This document shows, one piece after another, positions 11,901-24,000 of a DNA stretch of 64,000 nt. The position numbers and the translations under genes are program-made. The stretch's first letter is position 1. Every line of letters begins with the position of its first letter. Source of the DNA: Diplosphaera chodatii (Eukaryota; Chlorophyta; Trebouxiophyceae; Prasiolales; Stichococcaceae); the NCBI GenBank assembly GCA_032358165.1, contig JAALGY010000038.1, forward strand, positions 2,232,001 through 2,296,000, in the 5' to 3' direction. A model generated the notes under the pieces. That model made no database searches and had not been told where the DNA came from. It was given only the letters and a program-made list of their open reading frames with translations.

Positions 11901-13607
11901 GGTGGTTTTGGGAGTCCATTTGCCGGTGTCGCGTGCAAGGCGGAAAGCCAGCCACTGCCGCAGCCCCTGCAGTGAGAGCAGCGCACATTGCAGTCTGCTT
12001 CTGAAGTGAGATGAATCCATGTCATGCTTGAAACCTGAGCGCCATAGCAGTGCAGACGGTTGCGAAACAACATGCCTGCAACATGAGGCTATCGCCAGCA
12101 AGTGCACCAGCCCAAGCAAAGCAGAAAGAGGCTATTCTCACCAATGTATCATTCTGTGGCTGGTAGATCGCGAAGCTCTGCTCTGAGGGTAGTGCCAAGA
12201 ATGAGCTCTTCGCATACAGCTTGACATTGTATGACCGTAGCACGTTTCTCAGATCTGCGCAGCGGCACATGACTGATGTCAATGTGTGGAATGAGCACGT
12301 GTCCGAGCTCACACCATGGCTGCCTCGCTGCTGATGCACCCCCATCAAAATGTGTGCAGCTGCCAAAGCAAACCAGCACAACGTACGCGGGGATGTCTGC
12401 ATCATGTATATGTGTGAACAAGGCAAGCAATGATGCACAGGTCCTGAGCAACCAGCCCACTGGAGTTAGAGCCGCCGCGGTGGCCCATCTCGAGCGTCCC
12501 TGTCCAATCGTATCCAGGCTTGCCTGCGCCGCAGGTGCACGCATCCACCTGCAGGTGTGCACGATGCTGTGTCAGTGTCCACGAAAAACGGACAATTCGC
12601 AGGCGGCCATGCAGCGCTTCCGGGCTTATTCAGCGCAGGGTAACATATCTGCAGCACCCTCAATTGTTATGAGACGACAGATGGCTTCAACACATGTGAG
12701 GGACACGTCGCGACCTTGATGTCCTGCTTGGCCGCCGAGCGGTCGAACTGCTGTCCGTTGGTGTCGACGATCAACACCGGTATTGTGGGCGTGAAGCTGA
12801 TTGCGGCCAACCGCGCGCAGCATGCGGTGCCTGCAGCCAGCAGCCTCGTTCAGGTTCGTTCTACACCGACCCACAGCACGCTGCGAGCATAGGCGCCACA
12901 GGAAGGTAAACCGATCAATCAACAGGGAGGTGATATGGACCTCGTGCGCCGAGGGAGCCGGGTTTGGACTTCTTGGGGGCGGTTCCGGTGGCGGCGGCCC
13001 GCGAAGTCGCGGCCGCAGCGGCGGCCTCCTGTGCCGCGGTCGCGGCGGGGGCCGGCGGCGCATTGCCAGAGTCAGCTGCGGCGGCATTACCTTGCGCTGC
13101 GGTTGTGGCGGGGGCTGGCAAAGGACCGCCTTCCCCAGGTGCAGCGGCAGGACCCTTTGGCGTGGTTGCGGCAACGGCCGGCGGTGCTTTGCCCTCTCCA
13201 GGGGCACTGCCAGGTGCCGCTACTGGCCCACTGACGAACTGAACTGTGCTGCCAGGTGGCGCTGCTGGCAGTGCGGCCCCCTCGCCCTGCACAGCAGTTG
13301 CGCAGCCCATGTTGGCGGCCATTCCATGTGCTGTTTGTGTCGCGTACCTTCATGGCGGTGTGATAACATCCACCATTGTATGGTTGATCCTGGCAGACAG
13401 CGGGTGACAAAGTACCAGGGTGCGATGCTGAGCGCAGGCCACAAAGCAGCCTGCAGTGGAGCAACACCAGCAAAGAGTAGCAGCCGGGTTTCCAGGCTGT
13501 TTGCTTGCCTGGATCGGGCCCTGGGCAGCCGCACAGCCTAGGATGCAGGTGACGACTAAAAGCAACCAGGTGGGTTGCAGTCCGGCCGCCGACCTGCCGC
13601 CTGCCAT
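8907..13607 (-). CDS. Secreted CotH-type protein kinase family protein
   Basis: CotH proteins are atypical kinases first known from bacterial spore coats and also found in eukaryotes. The ATG at 13607 opens a signal peptide (TWLLLVVTCILGCAAAQG). An Ala/Pro/Gly low-complexity linker follows (13320-12960). The CotH landmarks then come in order on separate exons: PVLIVDTNGQQFDR, YDWTGTLEMGHRGGSNSSG (the RG-S box), YNVKLYAKSSF, LRQWLAFRLARDTGKWTPKT, DYIGLQVAMQKVVR, NADPAAGWRKF-like sequence with GSTFIDW, AELMKNTKHTYHGAAYMYK (matching the family's 'kn.D....StY.YKd'), LEMGAQWSMSQSFG (for 'mGPvWDfd.afG'), IEGYKTGGEDPF, GWLFNICDDQRRC, LGLAVWFRQLW, FRTAAAQKFLQLRAAEW, and YNDKFATLRHWVLARLAWM. The last exon ends at a TAA at 8907 after an Ala-rich tail. 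Catalytic residues were not checked one by one. At least a dozen introns. Confidence 0.8.
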
Positions 13608-14466
13608 GGCGGTCTGGCTCCGTTGGCGCGAGGATCTCGGGAGGCAGTTGATTTGCTGCTTTGTCGGAGGTGGCCCGCCAGATAATACTTGGGCGGGTTT
13701 GCATTCAGCGCTTTCGGTTGCTTGGGATGCCAAGCCATGTCTGACAAGCATTCCCACGTGGCAGTTGCGCCTTGACATTTGGTCCGAGTTGGAGAGGTGA
13801 GTGAGGCAGATGTGATGGCAGTGTGGGGGTGAAGGTGTCAGGTTTGCTGGAGGCTCGTGGTGGCAGCAGGTCCTGCAGGCACACACACAGCAGGCTTGCA
13901 GGTGTGTCCTGCACTTGGTCATGATGCAGCAGATGGGGTCGTCCCAGATGGCTGACTTGACCGGTCGAGCAGGGACGGACTGTATACAGCCAACATCAGG
14001 TACGTACGCCGACTCTTCTTGGTCGTATCGCTCTTGGGCATGGTAAGCCGGTCCTGATGCATGGCATTACAGCTGGTAGGTGCGGTTGGACCTCGGACTC
14101 TGTTACGTACAATGTGCTATCACTGATGTTGGTCCGACAAGATACTATGCTGCGCTGCTAGCATGTGGCCGGCAGCCATCTGTAGCTACTGCCAGCCCGT
14201 ACAGGTGCCATCACCCTGCATTCTGCGCTGCCTGGCTGCCGTCACCACCGCCAGCCTTGTGCTGCAGGTACGCCTGTGCAGACAGACAGCAACAATCAGG
14301 CCACCATGAGATGAAGTAGGCAGAACATCAGGCTGCTCATTGTTCAACAGCTGCAACGTCTGCAGACTCGAGATGGTAGCAGTCAGGGTATGCGCGGTTC
14401 ATGCGCACAGTACTGCACAGAATGTGGCAATGGTCACATGGATCACAAACAACAGCCAAGTGCAAC
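13608..14466. other. Intergenic region between two minus-strand genes
   Basis: Upstream region of the CotH-type gene and 3' region of the release-factor gene. Short open frames are present but none shows a recognisable motif, signal peptide or codon pattern. Nothing else supported. Confidence 0.4.
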
Positions 14467-17400
14467 TCAGGCATGGCAACATCTGAAAATAGCGAGATGC
14501 ACCTGCATGAAGGGGTCCAATTCCCCGTCCATGACCGCCGCCGTGTTGCCGGTCTCGTGCCCCGAGCGCAGGTCCTTGACCATCTTGTAGGGGTGGAAGA
14601 CGTAGTTGCGGATCTGCCGGCCCCACTCTGCCTGCAGCGTGGGCATAAGGACGGTGACAATGTTGTCTGACCTGCCTCCAGCATGCTAGTCGCCTGCCCT
14701 GTATGTGACAGTCACAAGCGCTTTGGCGGGATGCCAGGCACGCTACGCTGCTGCAGGATGCTGCAAGCGCAGACTGCAGGACACCACTGCACTGGTGGCA
14801 GCGTCCTATCCAGCACGGCATCAGGGGCAGAAACATCGGCAGTCTCCGCATGCAGAAACACACTTGTGAGACAAGAGAAAGGTACCTTCACTACGTCGCC
14901 CCTGATCTCCCGGATCTCAGCAGCCTGCTGCTCCTGGGCAATGACCACCAGCTTGGCCTGCACCATGAAGCACATCACTGCATCCCCCACGTGGGGTGGG
15001 CATTGCTCCAAGACAGCCCCACTGCAAGTGGAATGCACAATAATGCATGGCAGAGCGGATCAATTGCCGATATCGGCTTGGCCTTCGAAAGGGGTGCACC
15101 AGCTGCGCCGTACCTTCAGCATCTCCAGCGCAATGGCCTTATTCTGCAGCTGGCTGCGCTCGCGCGTGCACTTGACGGCGATGTCGGTTGGGATGTGGCG
15201 TATCCGCACCGCCGTCTCGACCTTCACACAGCATATTCACGCCTGTGGGCACTTTGCAACACAATGAACAATGAGCAGATGACCAGCAACGATTTCAGCA
15301 GCAGACACCTGGGACCAAGACCAGCTGGTCCCAGTGTCTGTCGGGTTGCCACCCTGATGTGGATGGGCACGTTGGCGGCTGATGCTGCACCTTGTTGACG
15401 TTCTGGCCGCCGGCGCCGCCGCTGCGCATGGTCGTGATCTCCAGGTCCGCCTCTGGAATCTCCACCTCCTTCACCTTGTCTCCTGCAGGCCGCAAACAAA
15501 ATTTGGATGGCCTTGATTGCGTGCTTACTTGCCTGCTGGAGGTACTTGGCATACCCCCATGACCACTGAGGTCTGCTCAATTCTGTTGCCGCCGTGCAAA
15601 ATGTCTGGGGAGCTGGGCATAGCATGCATGTTCGCCCCACTGCGCTGTTGCGGCAGTTCGGCTCCATCCATGAAGCAGCTTGGGGCCAGCAGACACATGC
15701 ACACAGGCCAGCTCACCAAGAATGGGCATGACGTCAACGGCGGCAAAGCTGGTGTGCCGGGTGTTTGCGGAGGAGAAGGGGGACTGCCGCACCAGCCGGT
15801 GGGTGCCCTACGGCAGGGGGCATGGAATGGTCATTCGACATCCACTGCATACCACGGGCAAAACGTGCTTCGTGTGCAGACACCGCCACCTGTCGCACAG
15901 AAGTGTGCAGTGCCAATGGTCAGGCCGTCATGTGGCAGGGCAGGCACCTTCTCGGCAGCCAGGTGCCCATATGCAAAGCGGCCGACCACCTCCATCTCCA
16001 CAGACTTGACGCCCGCCTGCTCGCCTGAAGGGATGCAGCAGTCGAGGCTCGGCTCCGGTTTCATGCACATCCTTGGGGAATGCAGCACAGCAATCGTGGC
16101 AGCAGCTTGTTGGGAAGAATCTGGTCCAGTGCAGCGGTTGCCAGGGCAGGAGCGGGCTGGCAAGCATACGCCACATGTCACCATCCGGTCATGACCCGAG
16201 CCATCTGGTCACCGTCCCTCACCGGGCTGCCGGGCGACGGTGGCGACCTTGAAGCCGCGCGCGGCCGCCCAGCGCAGGTACATGCGCTCCAGCATGGCAG
16301 CCCAGTCCATGGCCTCCACCCCGCCCGCCCCCGACTGCAGGCAGGACATGCTCCCCTCGGCACCGAGCGGTGTCACCAAGCGCGTTCCTCACCAAGCGGT
16401 TCTCCCGGTTGCAGCTGGCCAGCAGCGCTGCTCAGTGCAACATGTGATCCACCTGGATGGACACAACAGCACCGCCGGCATCGTACGGCCCGCCCAGCAG
16501 GGCGGTGAGCTGCCACGCTGACAGCGCCGACTCCAGGGCCTTCAGCGTCGCCTCCGCCTCTGCCACCAGGCCCGGTGCATCTGCTGACCCTGGGTCCTGC
16601 GGTTTGAGCATCAGGGAGGCTCACTCATCATGGGGTTGCACAGCTGGGATGACCGTGCATGGTGCGCTGCCACTGCCGGCCCCTTCTGAGCGCGTGCCAC
16701 TCGGCTCCCATCATCGGGTCGTGGCTGCGCTGTGAGGGAGGCACCATGCCAGGTCTAGCCTCGACGCACTTGCACTGCAGCGGGAGGGATTTCAGATATG
16801 GGCCAGGTGCAAGGGCGCCCGCTGCGCCTGCTCCTACCTCGAGTTCCAGGAGCTCGAGGCTGAGGTGCAGGTCCTCCAGCTGCGTCGCCAGCGCCTCGGC
16901 GCCCGCGATGTCGTCCTTCACCCCCTGCAGCTCCTCCATCACCTGCGAACCAATCCGGCCGTTGTGGTCCTGACATTTCTGGGTTTTGCTGCTGCACCGG
17001 CCAGACTGTGCATGGCCACGCCCGGCACGTGTCACACCAGGTCATGCCAGACGATCGTGCAGAGCGCCAGCAATGGCTTGTAGGCTGTGTACATGGAGGA
17101 TCGCTGCAAATACTTGATTGACTGTGTTGACTGTGTCACACCGCTGCCGCGTGTGAGGGGTCGTCCCACAGGTCGCCGGCTGACGCCCTGGCCTCGAGCT
17201 CCGCGACGCGGCCCTGCAGCGACGCCACGTCTGCCACTGCCCGCGCCTGAGCCACCTCCCCATCCAGCTCAGCGGCCTGAGATGTTGGACGTCACGAGTG
17301 GCGTGAGAATGGCGTGGGATTGCGACCATGAGCATCACTTTTGCAGGTCCATCATCATGGATGCTGGCGTGCGCGCGCATAGCCGGCGCTCCAGGGTGCA

Positions 17401-17966
17401 GAGCAGCACATGCGGCTCTCAGCTCCTCACCCTCTTCCGCAGGAGTCCTATCCGGACGTCCAGGTCCGCCGAGGCGGGCGCCTGCGGTGGCGCCGCTGCC
17501 GCTGCGATGCACCGCCCGCCGCCGCTGACGCTGCCGCTGCCCTGCACAAGCCAGATGCCAATGTGCTCACGGCACCTCGCATGGGGTGAGGCCGCTGGAG
17601 ATCAGCAGCTAGCATGAAGCATGGCATCCCAGTCAGCCGTACCTGTGCGGACCACCGCTGGCACCCTGCAGCATGACCGCTGCCGGTCTTCACAAGGCCC
17701 GCATCAAGGTTGCAGCATGCTGCCCGGCTGCATGATGTGATCTGTCGCCCAGCATACGCCGTACCAAGCGAATAAATGCAGCAGGCGGTATTTCTGGTTA
17801 TAGGAGCTTGCGACACGCTGCCATATGGCCTGCTGGCGGTGCTGGCACGGCTGGGAATGGCGGCAGGCTCACATGTGCATGCACGCAGAGCGGCCAGCAA
17901 ATGACTGGTGGCAGACAGCATGCCACGCGAGAGACACCTGGCTTGCAGCGCAGCCGCTGTTGACAT
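14467..17966 (-). CDS. prfB: Plastid peptide chain release factor 2 (PrfB-like)
   Basis: Terminates translation at UGA/UAA in the organelle by releasing the peptide from the ribosome. Minus-strand exons in order: [11 protein letters not shown] (near 17450); [19 protein letters not shown] and DLWDDPS (17280-17130); [20 protein letters not shown] (16940-16850); a block with [19 protein letters not shown] (16600-16440); [17 protein letters not shown] (16380-16220); [27 protein letters not shown] (15830-15720); the GGQ exon 15482-15391 ([14 protein letters not shown] at 15411-15403); [20 protein letters not shown] (15230-15105); [18 protein letters not shown]; and [20 protein letters not shown] with DGELDPF, reading through to a stop at 14467. 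The order and the C-terminus match bacterial/plastid RF2. The start at 17966 is tentative: it gives an Arg/Ser-rich presequence ([20 protein letters not shown]) but its junction to exon 2 was not resolved. Plastid rather than mitochondrial location is inferred. Confidence 0.88.
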
Positions 17967-18777
17967 GCGTGCGCCTCACAAACAGTGTGCATGGAGCATC
18001 AGTCAGCGCGCTGAGGTCAGGTATCATAGCGAGCACCCTGTAGCAGAACACTGGTATGGGAGCACGTGTGATGATTGGCAGAGAACTGTCGTGGGACGAA
18101 AGTTTGGACATGGTATAGTCGCCAGAAGCACGGTTACAAAACACGATCAGATGTGAGCTGCCAAAACACTGTTGTTGTGGAGTTCCTATGCTCCCCGAAT
18201 GGTGCCTCTCACAATGCCACATGCATCACGAACCAACTGCGTGTTTCCCTGAGGGTGTTGATAAAGACCATACGCAACTCGCAGACAAGTAGTCTCGTAT
18301 ATCTATGCAGTCCGACCCCAAACGCCGGGGCCAGGCAGTAGGCATCAGCCGCAGCGCAGCACTTGCGCCAGCTAGCATCCCATGATCATTCCGCATGCAC
18401 AGCAAAGCAGCCTTGAAGAGAGGCAAAAGTGTCTGAGAGCCGCATTGCGCGGCGGGTTCCAGGTTCCATCTACCTAAGCAGCTACTCTACTTATGTAGCT
18501 ATTCTAGGGAGAAGATGGCTGAGCAGCGCAGCCTGTACGATCCCGACCCGGCTGTAGGGCGAGTTCCTTTGCAATGAAGCCCAAGTGTATTTGCCGTCCG
18601 CTGTCACAGCGGCCGCGTCATGTGCATTGCTGTCGCTTTCGCACGTTCCGCAGGCTGACGCGCTGCTCGCATTGCTCTGTTCAGGCCGTACCATGTGCTA
18701 AGTTCAGTGTTGCTGCCGGGCCGCACTGCTGGCGGACGCTGGGGGGCTGCCAAGCATTCATTGCAGTAGCAGTCAGG
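17967..18777. other. Intergenic region upstream of prfB-like gene
   Basis: About 0.8 kb between the tentative prfB start and the 3' end of the kinase gene, both on the minus strand. No coding exon, repeat or RNA gene recognised. It should contain the prfB promoter and the kinase terminator region. Confidence 0.4.
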
Positions 18778-20406
18778 TCACGAGCAGCTGTACGCCGTCT
18801 GCAGCTCTGCTGAGCGGGACTCGCGGCTGCTGCTGCCCTTGCTGTCCCGAGCGGCGCGGGGCGCGACGGCCCGGCGGCTGACGTGCTTGCTGCCGGCGCG
18901 GGCGCCGCCCGAGCGGGTGGCGGACCCCGCCGTGCTGCTGCGCTCGGCGTCCGCCGCGGACACAGCCCCCGACGCCGCGGGGCTGCCGCCGCCGTCCTTG
19001 TGGGTGAAGGGCGCAATGTTGTTGGCCGCCACCGGCTCGCCGGCGCCGGCGGCCGGCTGCTTCCGCCCCCTGCGGATCGGCTGCGGGCTGACGACGGGCA
19101 GCGGCACGCCGGAGCTGGGGTCCAGCACCACGGTCATGGTGGCTGGCGCCCGCTGCTTGAGCTGTGCTACAGGGTCGGGCACGGCGGCGTCGCCGGCCGC
19201 CCATGCCTTGACCAGCTCCGGCAGCACGTTGAGCACCACCCGCGGCGCCTCCGCCTCCCACCCCAGGTGCATCTTGAACCAGTCCGACTGCAGCGCCGCC
19301 TCGGCTGTGAGGCGCTGGGCTGGGTCGCGGGCCAGCAGCCCGCGCAGCAGCTCGTGCCCCTCGGTGCTGAGCTTCAGGAAGGGCCCGAAGTCGAGCAGGA
19401 TGTCGGCGCGCGTGACCCGGTCCATCACCTCGTCAAGCGACGCTGCCTGGCACGCCTTCATGTCGGCCCAGAAGGGGAAGCGCGCGCTGAGCAGGTGGTA
19501 CATCAGCATGCCGACGCTCCACATGTCCGCAGGGCGGCCGTACTTGCGCACAAACACCTCTGGCGCCATGTAGACGGGGGTGCCGGTGCGGCGGGTGAGC
19601 GGCTTGTCGCCACTGAGCTGCTGCGCGCACCCAAAGTCGATGGCCTTGAGCCAGCCGGGCGGGGGGTGCTCGCCCGGCGCCAGCGTGTGCAGCGGTTGCT
19701 CCAGGGGCCGCGCCAGCAGGAAGTTGGCGGGCTTGATGTCGCCATGGCACACGGAGCGGCGGTGGCAGGCCGCCACCACCTTGAGCACCTCGAACAGCAC
19801 CACCGCCGCGCGGTGCTCCGCCAACGCCCCCTTCTTCTGCACGAGCTCCTCCAGGTCGCCGCCGGTGCAGTGGTCCATGACCATGTAGGCGGAGGTGGCG
19901 TCCTCGTACAGGCCGCGCAGCCGCACGACGCCCTCGCAGTCCTGCACCGCCGCCATGCAGTCCGCCTCCCGGGCCAGCTTGCCCGCGGTCCGTGCCTTGC
20001 TCTGACCGGGTCGTGACTTGGACAGGACCTTGACTGCCACGAGCTCGCTGGTCTTCTTGGACCGCGCCAGCCGCACCGTGCCAAAGGCACCTCTGCCCAC
20101 GGTCTTGCCCGTGCGGTAGTGCTCCTCCAGGCCGTCGGCCCAGCATAGCCGGCCCTCGGCCCGCTGCTCGAGGATGTGCTGGGCGGTCTGCTCCTTCCCA
20201 GGCTCCTTCCCACGTTTGACGGCCCACAGGCGCTGGATCTGCGGCAGCGGGCTGCTAAAGGGCCGCCGCATCGGCCTAGGCGGTGGAGGCCTCGTGGGAC
20301 TGCTGCTGGCACGCGCCCGAACGGATGCCCGTGCTGCGGGCCGCCGGGGCTGCTGGGCAACAAGCTGATGTTGGCACAACGCGGCCTGCGGCGCCATGGC
20401 TGCCAT
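18778..20406 (-). CDS. Intronless Ser/Thr protein kinase with plastid-type presequence and HGD catalytic loop
   Basis: Single-exon gene of 542 residues from the ATG at 20406; a longer open frame upstream lacks an ATG. Residues 1-50 are rich in Ala/Arg/Gln and nearly free of acids (MAAMAPQAALCQHQLVAQQP), like a plastid transit peptide. The kinase domain spans about 95-378: Gly-rich loop GRGAFGTV at 104-111, VAVK with Lys126, catalytic loop HGDIKPANF with Asp223, IDFG with Asp257, APE at 281-283, and DMWSVGMLMYHLLSARFPFW. The layout resembles the CDPK/CaMK group but no EF-hands follow; the last 160 residues are low-complexity Ser/Ala/Gly. The HRD arginine is Gly, so this is a non-RD kinase, which usually does not depend on activation-loop phosphorylation. 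Catalytic Lys, Asp and DFG are intact, so it should be active. The lack of introns is unusual in this neighbourhood. Its start region faces the subtilase promoter. Confidence 0.88.
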   Translation of the reverse strand: MAAMAPQAALCQHQLVAQQPRRPAARASVRARASSSPTRPPPPRPMRRPFSSPLPQIQRLWAVKRGKEPGKEQTAQHILEQRAEGRLCWADGLEEHYRTGKTVGRGAFGTVRLARSKKTSELVAVKVLSKSRPGQSKARTAGKLAREADCMAAVQDCEGVVRLRGLYEDATSAYMVMDHCTGGDLEELVQKKGALAEHRAAVVLFEVLKVVAACHRRSVCHGDIKPANFLLARPLEQPLHTLAPGEHPPPGWLKAIDFGCAQQLSGDKPLTRRTGTPVYMAPEVFVRKYGRPADMWSVGMLMYHLLSARFPFWADMKACQAASLDEVMDRVTRADILLDFGPFLKLSTEGHELLRGLLARDPAQRLTAEAALQSDWFKMHLGWEAEAPRVVLNVLPELVKAWAAGDAAVPDPVAQLKQRAPATMTVVLDPSSGVPLPVVSPQPIRRGRKQPAAGAGEPVAANNIAPFTHKDGGGSPAASGAVSAADAERSSTAGSATRSGGARAGSKHVSRRAVAPRAARDSKGSSSRESRSAELQTAYSCS

Positions 20407-21004
20407 GCTGCAGGCGGCAGCGGTGCTGCCTGTGAGAATACCGGACGGCAACACGAAGGCCGTCACAAGCTGCGGTGCAAACTACACACTCCGGCGCTGC
20501 TTTCAAGGGCTGCACCGCGCATCTGGGCGAAACTGCCGAGGCAGGTCCCTGCTGCCTGCGGGTCAAGTACACCAGTTGGCAGGGTGGTCACAAGCAGACT
20601 GACAGAAAGTTGGACGACCCAGTTTGTACCTCTCTTGCGCAGGAGTAATGTGCTGTTGGCACCAGAAATTATCTTAGGAGCTGCTGACGCATGCTTTCCT
20701 TCTGCCCCTGGAACTGTGGCAAACCCTGACGTGTTCACACGGGACTACACAGGGCGGTCGCCAGATGCAGAGCGCCCATCCCCTTCGCGATCTGCAGCTC
20801 TGCACACAATCACGCGATGCGGACCTCCTACAGCGTGTGACACCACTTGCAACAGCCGCAACACCTCCAAGCTGGCTGCCGACCAAGGGTTTTGAGGCAC
20901 ATCAGACTGCCGCTGGGTCCTGGGCGACGGTCAGTCCCAAACACTTCACACAGCGGCTGTGGGACGCCAGCAGGGCCCTGCGCCGGATAGGACGACAACC
21001 CACC
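20407..21004. promoter_or_regulatory. Divergent promoter region, kinase (-) / subtilase (+)
   Basis: 598 bases separate two divergently transcribed starts, so both promoters and 5' UTRs must lie here. No clear TATA box or other element could be assigned by eye. Open frames inside show no recognisable protein features. Confidence 0.4.
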
Positions 21005-24000
21005 ATGTGGAACATCCGGCTCATCATCCTGGTGAGTGCGCTGCGGCACATGAATCTTCTATCGTCGCTGCACTGAACATGTGGGTCGAGAGAGGCCTGC
21101 ACCAGCGGTTCTAGCAGCGATCCAGCCTTCGCTGTGGGCCAGGCTGCGCCGGCGGCCGCGGTCCCAAGAGCAGACAGCTGCCCCGGCTACTGGGCAGTCG
21201 CTGGCCGTTGTGAGTGCTGCCCCCAACGCAGCTGTTGGGCAGTCGGTCAGGATCCCAGAGGGCGTCAATGGCCAGCTGCAGAATGATATGCTCTTGCGCG
21301 GGGCATGCGGTCTCTGCTTGGACAGGCGTGCTTGACACAACGTGCTGGGCTGCTGCAGCTTTGTGCGCGCGCGGGGTGCAGTTGTTACACAGTCAAAAGT
21401 GCCCCAGCCCGGCGCCAAAGCCGAGATTACAACTGTGTCTGGTTGCTCGCCGCTGGCACAAGACGCGGGCCATACGCCTGCCACACGATGCTCCAGAGTT
21501 CTCTGCACCCCCCTGGTGATATGATGGGTGGCGATGCGCGCGTTGCGTGGCGGACAGCCAATCGGTAGGTTTGTCGGTGACTTGGTGGCCGACAAGGCAA
21601 CGAGCCGCGTCATGGGCGCAATGAAACTCGACGGCTGCCCGGTCTGGTAGCGTACAGCCCTGAAGGTGCCCCATTTGGCACCCAGCTGGTTCTGGGTAGC
21701 CACAGGACCACCAGCCGTCCGGTCCAGTTGCTCCGATGGCAGCAGCCGGCCTAGTCGCCGAGCTTCCTCGGCTCAATTCAGCTCCATTCATGTGGTCACT
21801 CACACAGAACAGACAGTGATCGCCACCTAGCATGACGCCTCGTATTCAATGTCAAAAATCACCGAGTAGCTGCCGCCGCCCACTGTGTCCGCTGCCTGGC
21901 TGCAACTGCGCTCGCCGGGTCGCCAGTAACGGAGCTGCTCATGGCAGTTGGGTTCACAGCTTCGGAGCATTCACCCTGCGATGGTAACCGTGAGCTCTCA
22001 TGACGGACTGAGTGCGCGCCTGCTCTGCTGCAGGGGGTGCTGCTCCTGGTGGCGCTGTTCTTCACCAGCTCAGCCACGACCGCCTTTGCCGCGCGCAGGC
22101 GGCACGCCAGCGAGGTGGGTGGGCTGGTCAGTTCCCAATGCAGGAGCAACCTTGTCAGCACACGGTGTATTGTGACGATTCCGCAGCAGAGCGCAGCAGC
22201 CGCCAGACTGCCGCTGCTGAAGTCAGTATGATGGTCGCTACTGCAGATGGCGCTAGTCTGATGACATCAGCATGATAAACCACTACCTGCCTGCCGTCTA
22301 GCAGGTGACCGCGGCGGAGCAGGTGTACCAGACGGACATCACGACCAGCAGTTCGCAGGAGAAGCACTACCACCCCAAGCGCCTGCTGATCACGCTGAAC
22401 GAGCACCCCACCGAGGAGCAGGCGCAGCGCTCCGCCATCCTGCCCGAGGTCGGTGCCGCGTCAGCTGCTGCGATCCGTCAGGTCCTGTGGTCAGCTCCAT
22501 GTAGGCCGCTGCCACTGTCAGGTCTGTTGCGGTTGAAGGGGCAAGTAGATGCCAACAACGCCTGAACATTGCAGCTGCCAACTGTGGAGTGGTGTTGCGG
22601 AAGTGCGGCTGCTCTCAATGCCCAGCGCCGAGCTGAGTATACCGCTGCGCTGCCAGCAGGGGCTGCAGTCAGGCTGCTCAACTGTGTGTACTCAGCGCGC
22701 CAGGCTGGCCACGAGCATGTGCCCCTCACGCTGCTGCAGGGCCTGGAGCTCAAGTCGATCATCAACAACAGCCCGCACGGCGACGCCTCCCGCACGGCGC
22801 CCGCGCCGGACGACCTGATCTACGTGGCGCACGTGCCCGAGGGCATCGACGCCGCGGACTACATCCACACCGTGCTCGCCAACGCACGTGAGTCCCTGCC
22901 CCGGACCTGCCGCGGCGGGCCGGCAGACGTGACTCTTGTTCGTCAGCAGTGTTGCAGCTTATTGGTGGGGCCCAGATTGTGTAATGGGGTCTGCTGCTGC
23001 TGGCGCAGGCGTGAAGCACGTGGAGCTGGACGCGTACCTGTACACGCACCTGAGCTCGTCGCAGGTGCGCACGGGACGGTGCTGCGGCGCACTCTCATAT
23101 GCCGACGGTGGCAAGACCACCACCACACAGTCTGCACCAGTGCCATGTTGCCGTTGGGCTGGATCTCCAGCCCGAGTTCCTGCGCCAAGCTGTCCCAAGG
23201 CCAAGCATGAGTGGCAATAGACGCTCACACCTGCTCATCACCGTCTCCAGGTGGTGAAGACGCGGCCGGACGACGTGTTCTACGAGTGCGACGGGAACGG
23301 GGACTGCGCGACCAAGGCGCACTACATCCCGGGGCAGCAGTGGGGCCTGGAAATGATCCAGGCGCCCCAGGCGTGGTCCATCCAGAAGGGCAGCAAGGCC
23401 GTGAAGGTGGGCACGCCGAGGCGCGGTATGCACCAAGTCATTTGTGGCTCTTGAGGCTAAGTGCTCAACACCAGCCGCATGATCTCGCTTCAATTGTGTT
23501 AAGGCTCCGCAGGCAAGACCGAGCATTCCAATGAGGCCCTGCACAGCTCGTGTCAATCTGTATTGCAGTCTCCGACATCCTGTGAAAAGGTTTTCCTCTT
23601 CGGAATTCCCCCCGTCTCATCCCTGGACGCTGCGTCGCAGGTGGGCGTCATCGACACCGGCATCGCGCTGGGCCACGAGGACCTGCAGCGCAACGTGAAC
23701 AAGAAGTGCGAGGACTTTGTGAACGGCGACCACACCTGCGATGAGGGCAAGATCAAGGGGCCCTCCAAAGGTGGGCGCCACATCAGAGGCAGCAGGCCCT
23801 AGTGCGGTCAAATAGCAGGAAGGATGCATGTTGTGACAGCTTTGTGGCTACCCTAGGTCAGCCTCAGCTGGAACCGATTGTACAGTTAAGCAAGCAGTGA
23901 TCCGCCCACTACCTGCAAGGCTGCGTTGCATCTTGCACATGTTCAAGCAGCTGCCGGCAAGCCCCTGCAAGCTCACACCGTGAACTACCCCTGCTACAGG

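Noticed and set aside
14337..14403. Possible extra last exon of the release factor ending DVAAVEQ
   Set aside because: The donor after DPFMQ is phase 0 and the acceptor needs phase 1; reading straight through to 14467 gives a tail of the length expected for RF2.
18883..20016. 377-codon open frame on the + strand
   Set aside because: It is the antisense shadow of the GC-rich kinase gene; its translation has no motif while the minus strand shows a full kinase domain.
20407..20466. Longer N-terminus of the kinase
   Set aside because: The upstream extension begins with GTG, not ATG; the first ATG at 20406 starts a normal transit-peptide-like sequence.
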